A stretch of DNA of 64,000 nucleotides, from positions 558,001 through 622,000 of the forward strand of contig JAHBZB010000001.1 in assembly GCA_019635635.1 (NCBI GenBank), read 5' to 3'. Under the pieces are notes generated by a model. That model did not search any database. It was not told the DNA's origin and worked only from the letters and a program-made list of their open reading frames with translations. This DNA is from Xanthobacteraceae bacterium. GTDB lineage: Bacteria > Pseudomonadota > Alphaproteobacteria > Rhizobiales > Xanthobacteraceae. Made by a program: the position numbers and the translations under genes. This document shows positions 9,335 through 19,749 of the stretch, one piece after another. Every line of letters begins with the position of its first letter. Positions within the stretch are counted from its first letter, which is position 1.

Positions 9335-10255
9335 TTAGGAGAACAGAATTGTCGAAAGTTTCTTGCGCGCATCGACCGTGGCTTCGTCCATCGGACCCCA
9401 GGCGTCGAAGAATTGCAGCAGCTGCTTGCGCGCGGCTTCGTCGTTCCACTTGCGATCCTTCTTGATGATCGCAAGCAAATGCTCGGCGGCTTTCGCCTTC
9501 TCGCCTTTCGCGCTCAGCGAAATCGCCAGATCGAGGCGAGCCTGATGATTGTCCGGGTTCGCATTCACTTTCGCTTCGAGATCGCCGCCTTCGCTGCTCA
9601 CCTTTCCGGCCTGTTCGGCCAGATCGAGCGCGGCTTTGGCGGCTGTGATCGCGGGCGCGACAGTTTTGTCTTTCGAAGCGTCCGCCGGAATCAGCGCGAA
9701 GGTTTCCTGCGCCTGCTCCAGATCGCCGGCCGCGATATGGCAGCGCACGAGGCCCGCGAGCGCGCGCGCATTCGCGGGCTCTTCGGTCAGGACCTCGGCG
9801 AAGAGCGACGTCGCCTCGTCGAATTCGTTGGCGGCGAGTTTTGCTTCGGCTTCGTTGAGCAACTCGGTCGAAGGATTGGCCTTGCCGGTCAATCGTTCGA
9901 TGAAGGCCGTAACCTGACCCTCTGGCAGCGCACCGACGAAGCCGTCCACGGGCTGACCCTTGTCGAAAGCGAACACCGCCGGGATCGACTGGATACCGAG
10001 CTGCCCCGGAATCTGCGGGTGCTTGTCGATGTCCATCTTCACGAGCTTCACCGCGCCGCCGGCCGCGCGCACCGCCTTCTCAAGAATGGGCGTCAGCGTC
10101 TTGCAGGGGCCGCACCATTCGGCCCAGAAATCCACCAGCACCGGGCGCTTCTTCGATTCCTCGACCACGTCCTTCATGAAGGTCTGGGTCGTGGTGTCGG
10201 AAACCAGATCGCCCGTGGCGGGCGCACCGGCGCCGTTACCCTGATTCAATTCCAT
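9335..10255 (-). CDS. Thioredoxin-TPR protein, CnoX/YbbN-type
   Basis: 306 residues. A thioredoxin domain (about residues 20-130) carries the complete active site WCGPC (Cys48 and Cys51), followed by TPR-like helical repeats to the C-terminus. The architecture matches CnoX (YbbN), which protects proteins from oxidation and hands them to GroEL. E. coli CnoX has lost the first cysteine; here both are present, as in the redox-active alphaproteobacterial type. The ATG at 10255 (MELNQGNGAG) has GGGAG upstream and is favoured over a further upstream in-frame start. It is the first gene of the unit with the LON-domain and Trm112-like genes. Confidence 0.92.
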   Translation of the reverse strand: MELNQGNGAGAPATGDLVSDTTTQTFMKDVVEESKKRPVLVDFWAEWCGPCKTLTPILEKAVRAAGGAVKLVKMDIDKHPQIPGQLGIQSIPAVFAFDKGQPVDGFVGALPEGQVTAFIERLTGKANPSTELLNEAEAKLAANEFDEATSLFAEVLTEEPANARALAGLVRCHIAAGDLEQAQETFALIPADASKDKTVAPAITAAKAALDLAEQAGKVSSEGGDLEAKVNANPDNHQARLDLAISLSAKGEKAKAAEHLLAIIKKDRKWNDEAARKQLLQFFDAWGPMDEATVDARKKLSTILFS

Positions 10256-10443
10256 TTTCTTCGCTCCCGGGCCCGCTTTTCGCGGGCTTATTCGGACCAT
10301 AGATGGGGCGAGGAGCCACCGAAAGCAAATCGGGGGAACCGGAACAGGCCCGTTAGCCTTGGCTTATCGAAGGTGTTGCGCGGGCCGGGTCTTTTGCCTA
10401 GAACCCCGCTCTACCCGGCGGGGGCGACCCCGCCAAACCGGAT

Positions 10444-10518
<75 letters not shown>

Positions 10519-10563
10519 ATTCTTCAAGTAGCAGAAATGGACGCGCCCTAAGTGGGCGGGCCG

Positions 10564-10980
10564 TTACTCGCCGATGGCGTGCAGCACGATTTCGCGCCTA
10601 TGCGGGCGCGCGCGGTGCTCGAAGAGATAAATGCCCTGCCAGGTGCCGAGCGCCGGGCGGCCATCCATGATCGGAATCGACAGGCTGGTCTGGGTCAGCG
10701 CCGCGCGCAGATGCGCGGGCATGTCGTCGGGGCCTTCCGCCGAGTGGATATAGACGTCGGATTCAGGCGCGAGCCGCTCGAAATAATTCTGCATGTCGGT
10801 TTGCACGTCGGGATCGGCGTTCTCCTGAATCAGGAGCGATGCCGAGGTGTGGCGGCAATAGATGGTGAGCAGACCGGCCGAGAATTTTTCGGACGCGAGC
10901 CAGCGCAAGACCTGATGCGTGAACTCGACGAGGCCGCGGCCTTTTGTTTCGAGGAGCAGCGTGTGGATCGCCTGACGCAT
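10564..10980 (-). CDS. YjbQ-family protein (UPF0047)
   Basis: 138 residues with the family hallmarks IYCRHTSASLLIQENADPDVQTDM and GTWQGIYLFEHRARPHRREI, including conserved histidines of the putative active site. YjbQ proteins show weak thiamine-phosphate synthase activity in vitro; the physiological role is unsettled. It sits 15 bases downstream of ggt on the same strand and may share its transcript. Confidence 0.94.
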   Translation of the reverse strand: MRQAIHTLLLETKGRGLVEFTHQVLRWLASEKFSAGLLTIYCRHTSASLLIQENADPDVQTDMQNYFERLAPESDVYIHSAEGPDDMPAHLRAALTQTSLSIPIMDGRPALGTWQGIYLFEHRARPHRREIVLHAIGE

Positions 10981-10995
10981 GTTCGATGTCCCGGT

Positions 10996-12819
10996 TCAAT
11001 GTCCCGCGGCGAGCGTGCCGATATAGCGCGGATCGGAAACGCCGGTGATGCCTTCCGGCGTCACCAGAATCGAATTCGCAGCGCCAATACTGAACGGAAA
11101 GAAGTTCACCTTGTGGCCATAACGCGCAAGCGCGGCCATGCCTTCCGGCTTCATGAAATGTTCGAGCGCGCGCTCGGCGCGGATTTCGTCCGGCATCCAC
11201 TGATGATGGAAGCGGGGTAAGAGCACCGCGTCGGCGACGTCGAGCTTGTGATCGATCACGCCGGAGACGACGCGCAACACGGTGGTGATGATGGTCGAGC
11301 CGCCGGGCGAGCCGGTGACGAGAAAGACCTTGCCGTCTTTCAGCAAGATCGCAGGCGTCATCGAGGAAAGCGGCTTCTTGTTCGGTCCGGGCGCGTTGGC
11401 AACACCTCCGATCAGGCCGAAAGCGTTCGGCACGCCGGGCGCGAGCGAAAAATCGTCGAGCTCGTTGTTGAGCAATACGCCGGTTCCTTCCGCAACCAAG
11501 CCGAGCCCGAAATTCAGGTTCAGCGTGACGGTGGCGGCGACGGCGTTGCCGTATTGGTCGAGCACGGAATAATGCGTGGTGTTGTCGCCTTCCTCCTTCG
11601 GCGTCACGCCTGCGCGGATTTCGGAAGACGGTGTCGTGCGCTCCAGATCGATCGTTGCGCGGACGCGAGCCGCATACTCCTTCGACGTCAGGTGCGTGAG
11701 CGGCACGTTCACGAACGACGGATCGCCGAAGAATTCCGCGCGGTCGGCGTAGGCGCGTTTCATCGCTTCGACCATGAGATGCACGGTTTCCGGCGCATTC
11801 GGCCCGTGTTTCCCAAGATCGTAGCCCTCGAGAATGTTGAGGAGTTCGATCAGAAGTGCGCCGCCGGAGGAAGGCGGCGGCATCGAAAGCACATCATAGC
11901 CGCGATAATTGCCGCGCACAGCTTCCAGCACTTCGGTCTTGTAACGCGCGAGATCGTCCGCGGTCATGACGCCGCCGGCTGCGCGCACCGCGCTTGCGAT
12001 CTTTTCCGCGATCTCGCCGCGATAAAAAGCGTCCGGTCCCCGCTTCGCAACCGCCTCCAGCGTATTGGCGAGATCGGTCTGCACCAGTCTATCGCCGTGC
12101 TTGAGCGGCGCGCCGTCTTTGGCAAAAATCTTGGCGGTCGAAGGCCAGCGGAGCAGCGTGCGCTGAAAGAATGCGATCGAGCGCTCCAGATCGCTTTCGA
12201 CCGGGATGCCGTCGCGCGCGAGTTTGATCGCAGGTGCGATCAGTTCGGCAAGCGTGAACTTGCCGGAGCCGAATTTTTCGAGCGCGGTGGCAAGCCCCGA
12301 CACGCTGCCTGGCACGCCGGTGCCAAGTCCGGTGCGGAGCGATTTCGCAATATCGGGCTTGCCGTTCTCGTCGAGAAAACTTTCCGCGGTGATCGCAGCG
12401 GGCGCGATTTCGCGGAAGTCGAGCGCAATCGCCTGCTTCTTCTCCGCGAGCCAGATGACGAAGAAGCCGCCGCCGCCGAGATTGCCGGCACGCGGATGGG
12501 TCACCGCAAGCGCGAAGCCGACCGCGACCGCGGCATCGACCGCGTTGCCGCCTTTTTGCAGAATATCAAGCCCGATGCGGGTCGCGATCGCGTCCTGCGT
12601 CGTGACCATGCCGTGCTTCGCGACGACGGGTGCGAGCTTGCCCGCAAGCTTCGTGATGTCGGTCGCGGCATCCGGCACATTCTGCGCGAGCGCCTGCGAA
12701 GCGAGCGCGACGGATAACGTCGCGATGCCAAGGAGCCGCAACGCCGGATGAAAGATCCCCAACAAGAGGGTCACGCCCGTTTCAGCGTGCCATCGAATAA
12801 TATTCGGGGTTCGGCTCAT
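10996..12819 (-). CDS. ggt: Gamma-glutamyltransferase
   Basis: 607 residues from the chosen start. A signal peptide (hydrophobic stretch about 18-40, ending SQALAQ) sends it to the periplasm. Family landmarks are GGNAVDAAVAVGFALAVTHP, the autoprocessing and catalytic threonine Thr414 in GDNTTHYSVLD, LNNELDDFS and PLSSMTPAIL. The precursor cleaves before that threonine into two subunits and transfers or hydrolyses gamma-glutamyl groups of glutathione. The ATG at 12819 overlaps the upstream peroxidase-like gene by 38 bases; a GTG at 12774 would remove the overlap and keep the signal peptide, so the start is uncertain. Confidence 0.95.
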   Translation of the reverse strand: MSRTPNIIRWHAETGVTLLLGIFHPALRLLGIATLSVALASQALAQNVPDAATDITKLAGKLAPVVAKHGMVTTQDAIATRIGLDILQKGGNAVDAAVAVGFALAVTHPRAGNLGGGGFFVIWLAEKKQAIALDFREIAPAAITAESFLDENGKPDIAKSLRTGLGTGVPGSVSGLATALEKFGSGKFTLAELIAPAIKLARDGIPVESDLERSIAFFQRTLLRWPSTAKIFAKDGAPLKHGDRLVQTDLANTLEAVAKRGPDAFYRGEIAEKIASAVRAAGGVMTADDLARYKTEVLEAVRGNYRGYDVLSMPPPSSGGALLIELLNILEGYDLGKHGPNAPETVHLMVEAMKRAYADRAEFFGDPSFVNVPLTHLTSKEYAARVRATIDLERTTPSSEIRAGVTPKEEGDNTTHYSVLDQYGNAVAATVTLNLNFGLGLVAEGTGVLLNNELDDFSLAPGVPNAFGLIGGVANAPGPNKKPLSSMTPAILLKDGKVFLVTGSPGGSTIITTVLRVVSGVIDHKLDVADAVLLPRFHHQWMPDEIRAERALEHFMKPEGMAALARYGHKVNFFPFSIGAANSILVTPEGITGVSDPRYIGTLAAGH

Positions 12820-13381
12820 TGCCGGTCGCGGTCGCGAGCCTGTTCGACATGTTAAAGAAGGCGGCAACTGCGGAAATATCCCAGATGTCGCGTTCGGAAA
12901 ATCCCGCTTTGCGAAGGGCAGCGCGGTCTTCTTCTCCGACTTCCCAGGGTGTTTCGGTAAGCCTCCACGAGAAATCGAGCATCGCGCGCGTACGCGTATC
13001 GAGTTCTGCGGCGCGATAATTCGCGACCATCGTTTCCGCCAGCATCGGATCGCCGGTGAGTTTGCGCAGCACCGCGCCATGCGCGACGAGGCAATAATGG
13101 CAATGGTTCGCCGAGGAGACGACGACCGCGATCATCTCGCGCTCGATCTTCGAGAGGCCCGATTTCGCGAGCATCAGGTCGTCCGACATCGCGACGAAGG
13201 CCTTGAGCTTCGCGAGATCGAACGAATAGGCCTGAAGCACGTTGGGGATGAAGCCGAGCTTCTCCTTACACTTGGCGAAATAAGCCTGCATCGCTTCGTC
13301 GAGTTCGGCGGGCGAAAGGTCGAGTGCGATCACTTTTTCGCTTTTTGCTCCGGCTTTCGCGGTTTCGGCAGCGGCCTTCAT
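12782..13381 (-). CDS. Peroxidase-related enzyme, AhpD-like (CMD family)
   Basis: 199 residues. The central part, SKIEREMIAVVVSSANHCHYCLVAHGAVLRK, is the carboxymuconolactone decarboxylase/AhpD motif with the redox pair C-H-Y-C and a following histidine, which supports alkylhydroperoxidase activity. An extra N-terminal helix and a C-terminal segment (DIWDISAVAAFFNMSNRLA) fit the uncharacterised peroxidase-related subfamily. ATG at 13381 has AAGGA upstream. It precedes ggt, so the pair may act on glutathione and peroxide stress together (inference). It is divergent from the giant GDH gene. Confidence 0.9.
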   Translation of the reverse strand: MKAAAETAKAGAKSEKVIALDLSPAELDEAMQAYFAKCKEKLGFIPNVLQAYSFDLAKLKAFVAMSDDLMLAKSGLSKIEREMIAVVVSSANHCHYCLVAHGAVLRKLTGDPMLAETMVANYRAAELDTRTRAMLDFSWRLTETPWEVGEEDRAALRKAGFSERDIWDISAVAAFFNMSNRLATATGNEPNPEYYSMAR

Positions 13382-13541
13382 GGTGATGTCCTTTTTGGCG
13401 TCTAGAGCGACACTATCAGCCGGAAGGCCCGGCTGAAACCGCGGGCTCTCGACAGCAGCTGCGCGGAGGCGGAAACTCATCGGAAACCGGCGCCGCGACT
13501 CGCGAGAACGACCGGGCTTCCAGGGGCAGGAAGGCGGCGGA

Positions 13542-16500
13542 ATGAACATCGCGGAAAAATTCGCGGGCGGCGGCAACCCGGATATCGAAGTCTTATTGCG
13601 CGAGGCCGGTAAGCTCGCGGCCACGGCGAAACTGCCGCCGGATTTCATTTCCGCGCTGTTCGGCGCGGCTTCGCCCGAAGATCTCGCGCCTTATTCGCCC
13701 ACGGAAATTTCCGCGCTTGCCGTCGAAAGCTACGCGCACCTTGCGAAGCGCGCGCCGGCCCATGCCGATATCCGGATCTATAATCCCGCGCCGGCGGGCG
13801 GGGGCGCCGCGCTTTCCGCGATCACCGTGATCGAAATCGCGAACGACGACATGCCGTTCCTGCTCGATTCGATTACCGGCGAACTTTCCGAGCAGGGGCT
13901 TGCGCTCCGGTTAGCCGTGCATCCGATTTTTTCCGTCGAGCGCAGCGATAGCGGCAAGCTCGAGGAATGGCGCGGACTTGCGAAAGACGGCAAGAAAAAG
14001 CGCCGCGAGAGCTTCATTCACATTCACGCCGATCGGGTCGACGAATCGCGGCACGCGAAAATCGCGGATGCGCTGCGCGCGGCGCTCGACGATGTGCGGG
14101 TCTGCGTCGCCGACTGGCCGGCGATGAACGAATATGCGGACGAAGTCATCGACGGATTGCAGAAGAAATCGCATCCGCTGCCGGAAGAAGAACTCGCGGA
14201 AGCGGTCGCTTTCATGAAATGGCTGCGCGACGGGCAGTTCACGTTCCTCGGCTGCCGCGACAATATCGTGATGGGCAGCGGCGAGAACTTCGCGCTCGAG
14301 CCGCAATATGAATCCGGTCTCGGCATCCTGCGCCGCCGCGACATTCGCGTGTTGAGCCGCGCGGGCGAGCCGGTTTCGACCAGCGCGGAATTGCGCGAAT
14401 TCATGAAGCTGCCGTTGCCGCTGATCGTCACGAAAGCGAACCTGCGCTCGCGCGTGCACCGGCGCGCGCACATGGATTACATCGGCATCAAGCGCTTCGA
14501 CAAGAACGGCAAGCTTGCCGGCGAACGGCGGATCGTCGGCCTGTTCACCTCGCCGGTCTATCGCGAATCGGTTTTCAAGATTCCGTATCTTCGGCGCAAG
14601 GCGGCCTTCGTGCTCGATCACGCGGGTTTCGCGCCGGAGAGCCATTCCGGCAAGGCGCTCGCGAACGTGCTGGAGACCTATCCGCGCGACGATCTGTTTC
14701 AGGTGGACCGCGATACGCTGCTCCGCTCTTCGCTTGCGATCCTGCAACTCGAGGAGCGGCCGCGGGTGCGGGTACTGGCACGGCGCGATCGCTTCAACCG
14801 CTTTGTGTCCGCAATCGTCTATGTGCCACGCGAGCGCTACAACAGCGTAATCCGCGAGAAGATCGGCGCATATCTGGCGCAGATCTATCAGGGCCGGATT
14901 TCGGCGTTCTATCCTTATTTCCCCGACGGCCCGCTGACACGCGTGCATTTCATCATCGGGCGCGATTCGGGCGAGACGCCAAACCCCTCGCGCGAGGAAC
15001 TCGAAGCCGGCATCGCCGCGATCGTGCGGAGCTGGCACGACGAATTTTCGCAGGAGTTGCTCGGCGCGCTCGATCCGGTCAAGGCGCGTGCGCTCGACGA
15101 GAAATACAAGGGCGCATTGTCTGCGGCTTATCGCGAGGCGTTCCCGGCGCGGGACGCAGTCGCCGACATTCGCGTGATCGAGAATCTCTCCAAGGAAAAG
15201 CCGCTCGCGATCAATTTCTACCGCGCGGCGGATGCGGAGAAGAACGGCGTCAACCTGAAAGTCTGGAATTGCGAGCGGCCGCTGCCCTTGTCCGAGCGCG
15301 TGCCGCTGCTCGAAAACATGGGCTTTTCCGTCATCGACGAGCGCACGTACACGATCGAGCGCGCTCCCGAAATGGGCGGCGAAGTGTGGCTGCACGACAT
15401 GACCCTCGTGCGCGCGGACGGCGAGGCACTCGACGCCGACGCGCTCGACGCGCGCCTCGAAGCCGCGTTGATGGCGGTTCTGCAAGGCCGCGCCGAGAAC
15501 GACGGCTTCAATGCGCTGGTGCTGAATGCCGGCATGCCGTGGCGCGACGTGACGCTGGTGCGCACATTTGCGCGTTACCTGCGGCAGGCGGCGATCCCCT
15601 ACAGCCAGGATTATCTCTGGCAGACCGCGAACAAACACGCAGGCATTTCGCGCGATCTGGTCGCGCTGTTTCATGCGCGTTTCGATCCGCGCGAAGAACA
15701 AGGCGCGCGTGCGGAAAAGGAAAAAGAAATTCGCGCGCGTATCGAGACCGCACTTCGCGACGTACAGAGTCTGGATGAAGACCGCATCATGCGCCGCTTC
15801 GCCAACCTGATCGCCTCCGCCGTACGGACCAATTTCTACCAGATCGCGAAAGACGGCGGGCCGCGCCCGACGATCTCGGTAAAGTTCGAGAGCCGGAAGA
15901 TCGACGAGTTGCCGCTGCCGCGGCCCCTATTCGAAATTTTCGTCTATTCGCCGCGTGTCGAAGGCGTGCATCTTCGCTTCGGCAAGGTCGCTCGCGGCGG
16001 CATCCGCTGGTCCGACCGGCCGCAGGATTTCCGCACCGAAGTCTTGGGCCTCGTGAAAGCGCAACAGGTGAAGAATGCGGTGATTGTGCCGGTCGGCGCG
16101 AAGGGCGGCTTCGTGCCAAAGCTGATGCCGGCCAATCCTTCGCGCGACGTATTCATGGCGGAGGGGACCGAGACCTATAAAATCTTTATCCGTTCGCTGC
16201 TCGAAATCACCGACAATCTCTCAGTGGAAGGCGACGTCGTGCCGCCGGAAAATACCGTGCGGCACGACGCGGACGATCCCTATCTCGTGGTCGCCGCGGA
16301 CAAGGGCACGGCGACGTTTTCCGACACCGCGAACGCGCTTGCGATCGAGCACGGCTTCTGGCTCGGCGACGCTTTCGCTTCGGGCGGTTCGGCCGGTTAC
16401 GACCACAAGAAAATGGGCATCACCGCACGCGGCGCGTGGGAAGCGGTGAAGCGGCACTTCCGAGAAATGGATATCGACATTTCGAAGACGCAGTTCACGG

Positions 16501-18377
16501 TCGCGGGCGTCGGCGACATGTCGGGCGACGTATTCGGCAACGGCATGCTGCTCGAGCAAACGATCAAGCTGGTCGCCGCCTTCGATCACCGCGACATTTT
16601 CATCGACCCGGACCCGGACCCGGAAACGAGTTTCGCGGAACGCAAACGTATGTTCGAGCTGCCGCGTTCGAGCTGGCAGGACTACGACAAGTCGCTGCTC
16701 TCCAAAGGCGGCGGGATTTTTCCGCGCAATGTGAAGAGCATTCCGCTCTCGCCGGAAATCCAAGCGCTGCTTGCGCTTTCGAAGAACGAAGCGACGCCCG
16801 CCGAAGTGATGAACGCGATTCTCAAAAGCAAGGTCGATCTTCTGTGGTTCGGCGGCATCGGGACTTACATTCGCGCTTCATCCGAAAGCGATGCGATGGC
16901 CGGCGACCGCGCGAACGATGCGATCCGCATCACCGGCAAGGATGTCGGCGCGAAAGTGATCGGCGAGGGCGCGAACCTCGGCATGACCCAGCGCGGGCGC
17001 ATCGAGGCTGCGCAAAGAGGCGTGCGGTTGAACACCGACGCGATCGACAATTCCGCGGGCGTGAATTCCTCGGACGTCGAGGTGAATCTGAAGATCGCGC
17101 TCTCGCAGCCGGTGCGCGCGGGGAAATTGTCGCTCGAAGACCGCAACAAACTGCTCGTCGAAATGACGCCGGACGTGGCTTCGCTCGTGCTTCGCAACAA
17201 TTACTTGCAGACGCTCGCGATCTCGCTGGTCGAGCGTGAGGGCGCGGGCGACACCGGCTTCGAGATGCAGCTCATGCGCAATCTCGAGCGGCGCGGGCTG
17301 CTCGATCGCGGTGTCGAATATCTGCCGTCCGACATCGAGCTTTCGGAGCGGCAGACAAAAGGCCTGGGGCTGACGCGCCCCGAGCTTGCGGTGACGTTGG
17401 CTTATGCAAAGCTGACGTTGTTCGACGATCTGGTCGCCTCGGACGTGTCGGACGATCCTTATTTCGAGGAAGAGCTGGTCCGCTATTTTCCGTCCGCGGT
17501 GCCGGGGCGTTTTCCCGATGCGGTCAATACGCATCGGCTGCGGCGCGAGATCATCGCGACCCGGCTCGGCAACTCAATCATCAATCGCGGCGGACCGTCG
17601 TTCGTCGTGCGCGTCTCGGACGAAACCAGTGCGTCGCCGGCTGCGATCGCGAAGGCTTATGCCGCCGTGCGCGACAGCTACCGGCTGCTTGAGCTCAACA
17701 ACGCGATCGATACGCTGGACGCAAAAATTCCGGGTGCGGCGCAACTCGCGCTGTACGGCGCGGTGAAGCGTCTCCTGCTCGACCGCGTGGTGTGGTTCGT
17801 GCGCAATGCCGATTTCTCGAAAGGTCTTGCGGCGCTGATCGCGCATTACCGCGAGGGCATCGAGACGGTCGAACAGAATATCGAGCGGCTTCTGCCCGCC
17901 GAACGCGCGGCGCAACTGCAGTCGCGCGCGGCCGATCTGGTCGCGAAAAGCGTGCCGCAGGAGCTTGCCGCGAAGATCGCGCGTCTTCCGGAAATCGCGG
18001 CGGCAAGCGACATCGTGCTGATCGCCGGAGAAGGCGGCTGGAAAACGCGCGCGGTCGCAGAAACCTATTTTGCGGCGGAAGACTATTTCCGGCTCGACCG
18101 CGTGCTTGCCGCAGGTGGCGGCGTAACGCTTACCGATCACTTCGACCGGCTTGCCTTCGATCTGGCGCTGGCGCGGATTTCCGCGAGCCAGCGGCGGATC
18201 GTGGCCGCCGCACTCAAGACCGGCCAATGCGGACGCGAGGCAATCGAGGCCTGGGTCGGCGCGCATCGGGGCAACGTCGATCGCGCGCGGCGCGGCGTGC
18301 AGGAAATCGCGGAGTCGGGGCTGACCTTGTCGAAGCTTGCGGTCGCTGCCAATCTCATCAGCGAACTGGTTTCCTGA
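13542..18377 (+). CDS. NAD-specific glutamate dehydrogenase, large (about 180 kDa) type
   Basis: 1611 residues, the normal size of the L_180 class. The N-terminal 700 residues hold regulatory ACT-like domains. The catalytic core shows RGGIRWSDRPQDFRTEV (about 820-837), the lysine motif VGAKGGFVPKLM (about 850-862), DKGTATFSDTANALA and the Rossmann turn AGVGDMSGDVFGNGML (about 987-1003). A long C-terminal domain follows. It deaminates glutamate to 2-oxoglutarate and ammonium with NAD+, mainly catabolic, and is often activated by amino acids. ATG has AGGAAGG upstream. It is divergent from the AhpD-like gene across 160 bases and followed in four bases by an MFS gene. Confidence 0.97.
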   Translation: MNIAEKFAGGGNPDIEVLLREAGKLAATAKLPPDFISALFGAASPEDLAPYSPTEISALAVESYAHLAKRAPAHADIRIYNPAPAGGGAALSAITVIEIANDDMPFLLDSITGELSEQGLALRLAVHPIFSVERSDSGKLEEWRGLAKDGKKKRRESFIHIHADRVDESRHAKIADALRAALDDVRVCVADWPAMNEYADEVIDGLQKKSHPLPEEELAEAVAFMKWLRDGQFTFLGCRDNIVMGSGENFALEPQYESGLGILRRRDIRVLSRAGEPVSTSAELREFMKLPLPLIVTKANLRSRVHRRAHMDYIGIKRFDKNGKLAGERRIVGLFTSPVYRESVFKIPYLRRKAAFVLDHAGFAPESHSGKALANVLETYPRDDLFQVDRDTLLRSSLAILQLEERPRVRVLARRDRFNRFVSAIVYVPRERYNSVIREKIGAYLAQIYQGRISAFYPYFPDGPLTRVHFIIGRDSGETPNPSREELEAGIAAIVRSWHDEFSQELLGALDPVKARALDEKYKGALSAAYREAFPARDAVADIRVIENLSKEKPLAINFYRAADAEKNGVNLKVWNCERPLPLSERVPLLENMGFSVIDERTYTIERAPEMGGEVWLHDMTLVRADGEALDADALDARLEAALMAVLQGRAENDGFNALVLNAGMPWRDVTLVRTFARYLRQAAIPYSQDYLWQTANKHAGISRDLVALFHARFDPREEQGARAEKEKEIRARIETALRDVQSLDEDRIMRRFANLIASAVRTNFYQIAKDGGPRPTISVKFESRKIDELPLPRPLFEIFVYSPRVEGVHLRFGKVARGGIRWSDRPQDFRTEVLGLVKAQQVKNAVIVPVGAKGGFVPKLMPANPSRDVFMAEGTETYKIFIRSLLEITDNLSVEGDVVPPENTVRHDADDPYLVVAADKGTATFSDTANALAIEHGFWLGDAFASGGSAGYDHKKMGITARGAWEAVKRHFREMDIDISKTQFTVAGVGDMSGDVFGNGMLLEQTIKLVAAFDHRDIFIDPDPDPETSFAERKRMFELPRSSWQDYDKSLLSKGGGIFPRNVKSIPLSPEIQALLALSKNEATPAEVMNAILKSKVDLLWFGGIGTYIRASSESDAMAGDRANDAIRITGKDVGAKVIGEGANLGMTQRGRIEAAQRGVRLNTDAIDNSAGVNSSDVEVNLKIALSQPVRAGKLSLEDRNKLLVEMTPDVASLVLRNNYLQTLAISLVEREGAGDTGFEMQLMRNLERRGLLDRGVEYLPSDIELSERQTKGLGLTRPELAVTLAYAKLTLFDDLVASDVSDDPYFEEELVRYFPSAVPGRFPDAVNTHRLRREIIATRLGNSIINRGGPSFVVRVSDETSASPAAIAKAYAAVRDSYRLLELNNAIDTLDAKIPGAAQLALYGAVKRLLLDRVVWFVRNADFSKGLAALIAHYREGIETVEQNIERLLPAERAAQLQSRAADLVAKSVPQELAAKIARLPEIAAASDIVLIAGEGGWKTRAVAETYFAAEDYFRLDRVLAAGGGVTLTDHFDRLAFDLALARISASQRRIVAAALKTGQCGREAIEAWVGAHRGNVDRARRGVQEIAESGLTLSKLAVAANLISELVS

Positions 18378-18381
18378 CTTT

Positions 18382-19749
18382 ATGCAGCAAGCACCGCGCC
18401 GGGCGATCTTCGGCTGGATATTGTTCGACTGGGCGTGTCAGCCGTTCTTCACGCTGGTGACGACTTTCATTTACGCGCCGTATTTCGCTTCCGCGGTCGC
18501 GGGCGATCCCGCGAAAGGGCAGGCCCTCTGGGGCTTTGCCACCGCCGCCGCCGGTATCGTAATCGCACTCACCTCGCCCTTCATCGGCGCGATCGCGGAT
18601 GCGACCGGCGCGCGCAAGCCGTGGATCGCGGGCTTCGGCCTTCTTCTTATCTTCGGTTCGCTCGGCCTCTGGTTCGGGCTGCCGGGTGACCCGAACACGA
18701 TCATGATCGTGCTGGTCTCGTTTGCAATCGCCACCATCGGCGTCGAGTTCGCGACCGTGTTCAACAACGCGATGATGCCCTCGCTGGTGCCGCCGTCGAA
18801 AATCGGCTGGCTCTCGGGGCTCGGCTGGGCGACCGGCTATCTCGGCGGGCTCGTGTCGCTCGCGATCTCGCTTCTGTTTCTTTCGACCAATCCGAAGACC
18901 GGGCTGACACTGATCGGTACGCCGCCGATTTTCGGATTGAACGCACTCGCGCGCGAAGGCGACCGTTTCATCGGGCCGCTGACCGCGATCTGGTTCGTCG
19001 TGTTCGTCGCGCCGCTGTTTCTGCTCACGCCGGATAACAAGAAGGCGCTGAAACTCGGCCCCGCGATCGGGCACGGCATCGCTTCGACCATCGCGACGCT
19101 GCGCGAGGCGCGCAGGCACAGAAACATCGGCACCTTTCTGCTTGCGAACATGCTCTATACCGACGGATTGATTGCGCTGTTTGCTTTCGGCGGTATCTAT
19201 GCGGCCGGTACTTTCGGCTGGGGCGCGATCCAGCTCGGCATCTTCGGAATTCTGCTCACCATCACCGGCACCATCGGCGCGCTCGCGGGCGGCAAGCTCG
19301 ACGATAAGTTAGGGGCGAAGCCGGTGATCCTTTGTTCGCTCGTTATCCTGATTTTGTCCTGCATCGCGATTCTGTCGATCGGCCGCGACCGGATTTTCTT
19401 TGTGATCCCGGTAACGCCGGTCGATACCCACGCGGGACTGTTCGCGAGTGTTCCCGAGAAACTCTATATCGCGATCGGTCTCTTCATCGGGCTTGCGGCG
19501 GGGCCGTTGCAGGCGGCTTCGCGCGCGTTGCTGGTGCGGCTCGCGCCAAGGGAGAAGCTCGCGCAGTTCTTTGGGCTGTTTGCGCTTTCCGGAAAACTGA
19601 CTTCGTTTCTGGGGCCGTTCTTCGTCGCAACGGTCACGGCGATTACGATGAGCCAGCGCGCCGGGGTTTCGGTGCTGGTCGTGTTTCTCGCGGTCGGCGG
19701 CTTGTTACTGCTTCGTGTAGTCAGTGCCGAAAGTGACGCACGCCGGTAA
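18382..19749 (+). CDS. MFS transporter, Atg22/UMF1-like
   Basis: 455 residues with about twelve membrane segments. The start [27 protein letters not shown] and the [13 protein letters not shown] loop are typical of the Atg22/UMF1 branch of the major facilitator superfamily; the fungal members export amino acids from vacuoles, while bacterial substrates are unknown. ATG at 18382 is four bases after the GDH stop, so co-transcription with GDH is likely; an amino-acid or glutamate-linked role is only inference. Its 3' end overlaps the convergent purH by 29 bases. Confidence 0.9.
   Translation: MQQAPRRAIFGWILFDWACQPFFTLVTTFIYAPYFASAVAGDPAKGQALWGFATAAAGIVIALTSPFIGAIADATGARKPWIAGFGLLLIFGSLGLWFGLPGDPNTIMIVLVSFAIATIGVEFATVFNNAMMPSLVPPSKIGWLSGLGWATGYLGGLVSLAISLLFLSTNPKTGLTLIGTPPIFGLNALAREGDRFIGPLTAIWFVVFVAPLFLLTPDNKKALKLGPAIGHGIASTIATLREARRHRNIGTFLLANMLYTDGLIALFAFGGIYAAGTFGWGAIQLGIFGILLTITGTIGALAGGKLDDKLGAKPVILCSLVILILSCIAILSIGRDRIFFVIPVTPVDTHAGLFASVPEKLYIAIGLFIGLAAGPLQAASRALLVRLAPREKLAQFFGLFALSGKLTSFLGPFFVATVTAITMSQRAGVSVLVVFLAVGGLLLLRVVSAESDARR

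Noticed and set aside
13911-15701. Minus-strand frame of about 596 codons inside the GDH gene
   Set aside because: Complementary to conserved GDH sequence, no family motifs, shadow-type composition.
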